Shown here: piece by piece, positions 33,385 through 36,821 of the stretch | Layout of the letters: each line of letters begins with the position of its first letter | Position numbering within the stretch: position 1 is the first letter of the stretch | NCBI GenBank assembly: GCA_900544445.1 | Contig: UQVK01000027.1 | Location: forward strand, 1 to 36,821 | DNA: 36,821 nt | Reading direction: 5' to 3' | From: an uncultured Lachnospiraceae bacterium | GTDB lineage: Bacteria; Bacillota; Clostridia; Lachnospirales; Lachnospiraceae | Notes under the pieces: generated by a model | Databases searched by the model: none | What the model saw: the letters and a program-made list of their open reading frames with translations, nothing else | What the model was told of the DNA's origin: nothing | Translations under genes and position numbers: made by a program

Positions 33385-34092
33385 ATGCAGAAAATATTTG
33401 TGATTGAAGATGATGAAAATATCCGCAATCTGGTAAAAATCGCTATGGAAGGCTACGGTTATCAGGTAGCAGCTTTTGAAACGGCGGAGGAAGCGCTGGA
33501 AGAACTGGAAAAGGAAAAACCGGATCTGGCGGTATTTGATCTGATGCTGCCCGGAATGGATGGGCTGGCTGCGATCCGGCTGATCCGGGAACGGCCGGAC
33601 AATCTGAAAAATATTCCGATCATTGTTCTGACGGCGAAGGACAAGGAATATGATAAGGTGGTAGGGCTGGATGGCGGAGCGGATGACTATATGACGAAGC
33701 CGTTCGGCGTGCTGGAGCTCGCTGCCAGAATCCGTTCCCTTTTGAGGCGTACAACAGAAAGGCAGAATGTCAAATCGGAAGGGATCGTGAGTCTGGGCGG
33801 TCTTACTGTGAATACGGATGCCAGGGAGGTGAGCATGAACGGCGCACCGGTGGTTCTTACCTATAAAGAGTATGAGCTTCTGATGTATCTGGTGGACAAC
33901 CGCTCCAGAGTGGTGGAACGGGATGAGCTGCTCAACAAGCTGTGGGATTATTCCGCCGACATCGAGACGCGTACGCTTGATATCCATATCCGGACGCTGA
34001 GGCAGAAGCTGGGGGAAGAGGGAAGCAAGTATATCAAGACGGTCCGCAGTGTGGGGTATCGCTTTGTACTCCCTCAGGAAACGGAGGGATGA
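33385..34092 (+). CDS. OmpR/PhoB-family response regulator (probable phosphate-response PhoB/PhoP)
   Basis: The 235-residue protein has a receiver domain (1-120): acidic pocket EDDE near residue 7, phospho-acceptor D52 in VFDLMLPGMDG, and the switch Lys in MTKPFGVLELAARI. A winged-helix output domain follows (about 135-230), with LTYKEYELLMYLVDNRSRVV, LWDYSADIETRTLDIHIRTL and a closing IKTVRSVGYRFVLP. It is cotranscribed with the sensor kinase, whose ATG lies 1 nt past its stop. The PhoR-like kinase and TTTACA repeats in its leader point to a phosphate-starvation role, with pit as a likely target. An unrelated OmpR-type function remains possible because the receiver and output domains alone do not define the signal. 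Confidence 0.9.
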   Translation: MQKIFVIEDDENIRNLVKIAMEGYGYQVAAFETAEEALEELEKEKPDLAVFDLMLPGMDGLAAIRLIRERPDNLKNIPIIVLTAKDKEYDKVVGLDGGADDYMTKPFGVLELAARIRSLLRRTTERQNVKSEGIVSLGGLTVNTDAREVSMNGAPVVLTYKEYELLMYLVDNRSRVVERDELLNKLWDYSADIETRTLDIHIRTLRQKLGEEGSKYIKTVRSVGYRFVLPQETEG

Positions 34093-34093
34093 G

Positions 34094-35494
34094 ATGAAAC
34101 GGGCAATCATGCTCAGATTTGTAGTGATTTTGCTGCTGGCCCTGGTGGTCAGCGGCGCTTTTTCTTACTATTTCATCGGAAGGAACATGCTGCAGCATGA
34201 CATGTCCGCCATGCTCAATACCATTCATGCGGTGGATTATGCGCTGGATTACAGCGGGAATCTGCAGGAACAGGTGGAAAAGCTGCAGGCGGAAGCGATG
34301 GATAATTCTTCGCGGATTACAGTGATTGCGTCCGACGGAACAGTTGCTGCGGACAGCGAAGTGGATCAGGTGGATGCGATGGAAAACCACCTGGAACGGG
34401 AAGAAGTGAGGGAAGCATTTGAAACGGGGACGGGCAGGGATACGAGAAGCTCGGAATCCATTGGCGAGAGTATGCTTTATGTTGCGGCACGTTCTTCAAA
34501 CGACAGCTATGTGGTTCGTATGGCAGTGCCGTATACCAATCTTCTGGACTATATGATCAGCATTTTTCCGGTGTTGGTCCTCGGTACGTGTATTGCCTTT
34601 GCGGTGAGCGTTATCCTTGCAATCCGCTTTGCGGATACCATCACGACTCCTCTGAACGAGATTTCTGAAGAAATGGGGAAGGTTCACGGCGCGCAGACCG
34701 ATTTCTCCTTTAAACAGTATAAATATAAGGAACTGAATGTGATTTCAGAGACCACGATGAAAATGGCGGCGGAGATTCAGGCCCACATGGATCAGCTAGA
34801 GAAGGAGAAAAAGATCCGTCAGGAATTCTTCAGCAACGCCTCTCACGAGTTGAAGACCCCCATTACCTCGGTGCGGGGGTATGCGGAGCTTCTGGATCAG
34901 GGATTCATTCAGGATGAGGCGACAAAAAAGGACTTCTACGCCCGTATTCTGAAGGAAACGGACAACATGACGAATCTCATCAACGATATTCTCATGATCT
35001 CAAGGCTGGAGGCCAAGGAAGCGGAAGTTACCTTTTCCACCGTCCGCATTGGCCCCCTGCTGACGGAAATCTTTGAATCCGTAGAGCCCATTGCCGCGGA
35101 TTATCAGGTGATGCTCCATAAAGAATGCAGTCCTGTGTCCATTGAGGCCAGCGCGAAGCAGCTGAGGGAGCTGATCATGAATCTGGTCAGCAATGGTATC
35201 AAATACAACCATTCCGGCGGGAATGTGTGGGTGGAAGCCTGGTCGGAAAACGGGAAGCTTTACATCCGGGTTAAGGATGACGGATGCGGTATAAGCAAAG
35301 AAGAACAGGAACGGATCTTTGAGAGATTTTACCGCGTGGATAAGGGCAGAAGCAAAAAGATGGGGGGAACCGGGCTTGGCCTCTCCATCGTCAAGCATAT
35401 CGTGGAATACTACAGTGGAAGCATCCGGCTGGAGAGCGAACCCGGAAAGGGAAGCTGCTTTACCATAGAGCTTCCGTTTAAGAAAAGGATGTAG
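34094..35494 (+). CDS. PhoR-like sensor histidine kinase
   Basis: The 466-residue kinase has membrane segment 1 (about 6-24), an extracytoplasmic domain (25-150) with SSRITVIASDGTVAADSE and MENHLEREEV, the pattern seen in PhoR-type sensors, then membrane segment 2 (about 158-178) and a HAMP region. The HisKA box FFSNASHELKTPITSVRGYAE has phospho-acceptor His251. The ATPase domain has NLVSNGIKYNHSGG, DDGCGISKEE, FERFYRVDKGRSKKMGG and GTGLGLSIVKHIV. The frame extends up to 34049 inside the regulator gene, but GGAGG at 34083-34087 selects the ATG at 34094. Stop is TAG. It phosphorylates the regulator encoded immediately upstream; the PAS-like sensor and context suggest phosphate limitation as signal. 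Confidence 0.92.
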   Translation: MKRAIMLRFVVILLLALVVSGAFSYYFIGRNMLQHDMSAMLNTIHAVDYALDYSGNLQEQVEKLQAEAMDNSSRITVIASDGTVAADSEVDQVDAMENHLEREEVREAFETGTGRDTRSSESIGESMLYVAARSSNDSYVVRMAVPYTNLLDYMISIFPVLVLGTCIAFAVSVILAIRFADTITTPLNEISEEMGKVHGAQTDFSFKQYKYKELNVISETTMKMAAEIQAHMDQLEKEKKIRQEFFSNASHELKTPITSVRGYAELLDQGFIQDEATKKDFYARILKETDNMTNLINDILMISRLEAKEAEVTFSTVRIGPLLTEIFESVEPIAADYQVMLHKECSPVSIEASAKQLRELIMNLVSNGIKYNHSGGNVWVEAWSENGKLYIRVKDDGCGISKEEQERIFERFYRVDKGRSKKMGGTGLGLSIVKHIVEYYSGSIRLESEPGKGSCFTIELPFKKRM

Positions 35495-35510
35495 GGGCCG
35501 GAAATGGCCT

Positions 35511-35600
35511 GTTTTACCGTAAAACTGGCTGAAAAGTTGACAAGTTGGCGGTTTTGCAGTAAACTGGCTTCATAATTCAGGTATTTTACTGCTCAGTTGC
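35511..35600 (+). promoter_or_regulatory. Promoter of the DUF6465 gene flanked by repeated GTTTTAC-type motifs
   Basis: TTGACA (35537-35542), a 17-bp spacer and TAAACT (35560-35565) form a promoter. GTTTTACCGTAAAACTGGCT (35511-35530), with a perfect 7-bp inverted repeat at its start, recurs as GTTTTGCAGTAAACTGGCT at 35551-35569, overlapping the -10 box; a degenerate third copy begins at 35581. The arrangement suggests an operator array. Confidence 0.55.
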
Positions 35601-35668
35601 GCTTGGAAGATAGACACATACCTGGATCGAAGGAAAGCAGTTTCCGTTTCCTAAGGAGGAGAAAAATT

Positions 35669-36178
35669 ATGACAGAAATGAAGAAATCTGAAGAAAAGGT
35701 AACCGCAAAGGAAGAAGCGGTAAAGGCCGGCGCAAAGGTATCTGAGAAGGCAGAGGAGGTTAAGGCTCCGGCAGCGAAGAAGGCTGCTGCGCCGAAGAAG
35801 GCCGCTGCGAAGAAAGAGACAGCTAAGAAAGAAACCATAAAGAAGACGACGACGAGAAAGACCGCTGCGAAGACGGCGCCTGTAAAGACGGAGGCCGCTG
35901 CGGCAGAGACCGCTCCTGCAGCTGAGGCGAAGCCCGCTAAGGCTCCTGCGAAGAGAGCAGCGAAGAAGAGCACTGAAGTGAAGGGAAATGTGACGGTTCA
36001 GTTTTCCGGCAAGTCCTATTCCACCGAAGAGCTGGTCAAGATCGCGAAGGACGTATGGAAATATGATCTTGGAAAGGATGAGGCTGACTTCAAGAGCGTT
36101 GAACTGTATGTGAAGCCGGAAGAGAGCAGTGTTTACTATGTGGTAAACGGTGACGTGACCGGAAGCTTCAATATCTGA
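35669..36178 (+). CDS. DUF6465 family protein with Ala/Lys-rich histone-H1-like N-terminus
   Basis: The 169-residue protein has two parts. Residues about 1-105 are low-complexity and rich in Ala, Lys, Thr and Pro (units such as APKKAAAKKE, TAKKET, APAKRAAKK), like the tail of histone H1 or of bacterial nucleoid proteins. Residues about 106-169 form a compact DUF6465-type domain: GNVTVQFSGKSYSTEELVKI, DFKSVELYVKPEESSVYYVV and a terminal NGDVTGSFNI. The frame is open from 35597, but AAGGAGGAG at 35653 decides the ATG at 35669. The basic tail suggests nucleic-acid or polymer binding; the real function is not known. A terminator follows closely, so it is a single-gene unit with its own promoter. 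Confidence 0.85.
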   Translation: MTEMKKSEEKVTAKEEAVKAGAKVSEKAEEVKAPAAKKAAAPKKAAAKKETAKKETIKKTTTRKTAAKTAPVKTEAAAAETAPAAEAKPAKAPAKRAAKKSTEVKGNVTVQFSGKSYSTEELVKIAKDVWKYDLGKDEADFKSVELYVKPEESSVYYVVNGDVTGSFNI

Positions 36179-36197
36179 TAATAAGAGAATAAAAACA

Positions 36198-36226
36198 GGG
36201 CATGGCCGGCAGCCATGCCCATTTTT
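36198..36226 (+). terminator. Intrinsic terminator after the DUF6465 gene
   Basis: GGGCATGGC and GCCATGCCC form a perfect 9-bp stem with a 5-nt loop, followed by ATTTTTAT. This is a standard Rho-independent terminator 20 nt past the stop codon. Confidence 0.85.
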
Positions 36227-36600
36227 ATCGCACGGAACAGGCCCCGTCTCTGAGCGACAGTTCTGCACCGGACTGAACGCGCGGAAATGAATGGTTACAA
36301 GAACAGAATATCTCTCTGTGTCTGAATATGCAAATGTTTTTGTGCTGGATGAAAGGCTCTTTTTTCAAGTGGAGAAAAGGAACTATATATGGAAGAAATA
36401 TGACGGAGAGTGAGGAGGCTCAGTTACCTTTCATGCGACGGAAAAACAGAATGAGCGATCAATGGGTACGGTGCAAAATGGGATTTCTGCATATTTATCT
36501 GTAGAAAAAAATGCTGCTGTACGGATAAAATCAAGATCTTCATTTTTCACCGTATTTCGCTGTTCAGAGTTAGAATTTAATCCAGGTTGCTGCTTTTGAC
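36227..36600. other. Intergenic stretch without a recognisable gene
   Basis: Only very short frames occur, the best being 34 codons from an ATG at 36400. No family resemblance, promoter or RNA motif is clear; composition is mixed and AT-rich towards the right end. Confidence 0.5.
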
Positions 36601-36609
36601 AGTATTTTC

Positions 36610-36810
36610 AGATGACTACGGAGTGAAGGCCGCGGACGCTCGGGGCCTTTGGCCCTCGCTGCGCGGCTGACAGGGTATCTGGGCCGGGGGAACGCCGCGC
36701 AGGCTCAAGGCCTGCGGCCTTTCGCTATGTGGCTGTCGCCACATATCCATCCCGAAAAGTACCGGTCGGAGAATCCGCAAGCGGCTTCCCGGCCGGTATT
36801 TTTCGGGATG
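36610..36810. repeat. Hairpin-dense GC-rich intergenic element, possibly incomplete at the window end
   Basis: Several hairpins follow one another: GCCGCG/CGCGGC enclosing GGGCC-TTT-GGCCC, AAGGCC-TGC-GGCCTT, TATGTGGC/GCCACATA (36726-36745, perfect 8 bp), and a 63-nt hairpin (36748-36810) whose 22-bp arms start CATCCCGAAAA and end TTTTTCGGGATG, with only two G/A or T/C differences. Its tip CCGC-AA-GCGG and CATCC/GGATG ends recall the hairpin at 27408-27469. No coding frame is evident. Confidence 0.55.
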
Positions 36811-36821
36811 ACTGCGTGGCT

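Noticed and set aside
35593..35973. Minus-strand Ala/Val/Phe-rich ORF opposite the DUF6465 gene
   Set aside because: It is the complement of the Ala/Lys-rich repeats; low-complexity antisense frames of this type are open by composition alone, and the plus-strand gene has a strong ribosome site.
36400..36504. 34-codon ORF in the right-hand gap
   Set aside because: It has only a weak GGAAG site, no family resemblance and no promoter; this length is expected by chance.

Overview
The window looks like chromosomal DNA of a gut-type Lachnospiraceae/Clostridia bacterium. The pointers are strong GGAGG ribosome-binding sites, sigma-A type promoters, LplA/B/C-type sugar ABC transporters with YesM/YesN-type regulators, Clostridia-typical DUF3048 and DUF6465 proteins, and moderately GC-rich coding sequence with AT-rich gaps. 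No rRNA, tRNA, CRISPR array, phage gene or transposase gene was seen.

Left part (1-20.8 kb): an AraC-family regulator and tcdA (tRNA t6A dehydratase) are followed, on the minus strand, by a large carbohydrate-uptake locus. Read in its own direction it runs: two paralogous clan GH-D-like glycosidases (14678-12747 and 12658-10616), a YesM-type sensor kinase, a second solute-binding lipoprotein, a YesN-type response regulator, then a first solute-binding lipoprotein and two LplB/LplC-type permeases. Diverging from the glycosidases on the plus strand are a GH95 alpha-L-fucosidase-type enzyme and a 1084-residue clan GH-D-like multidomain enzyme. All four glycosidases lack signal peptides, so the model is import of intact oligosaccharides followed by cytoplasmic removal of alpha-linked fucose and galactose-type residues. 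No transporter ATPase is encoded here; a shared MsmX-type ATPase elsewhere is assumed. The sensor kinase carries one in-frame TAG codon in its catalytic half.

Middle part (20.8-32.7 kb): a Pit phosphate transporter and DUF47 partner on the minus strand diverge from a plus-strand series: MBOAT O-acyltransferase, DHHW/AlgJ-like protein, SpoVB/MurJ-like flippase, DUF3048 lipoprotein, cobS, a PLP aminotransferase, a patatin-like lipase and uppP. The first three suggest acylation and export of a cell-surface polymer. Four 11-bp-spaced PhoP-box-like repeats overlap the predicted pit promoter.

Right part (32.7-36.8 kb): an AT-rich gap with a decayed ORF precedes a PhoB/PhoR-like two-component system whose own leader has a matching tandem PhoP-box-like repeat. 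Then come an Ala/Lys-rich histone-H1-like DUF6465 protein and a hairpin-dense intergenic region cut by the window end.

The least explained signals are structured intergenic repeats: a three-hairpin element present twice (pit/DUF47 and aminotransferase/patatin gaps) with compensatory stem changes, plus a possible partial third copy; and a 165-bp unit with perfect 14-bp inverted ends after the flippase gene.
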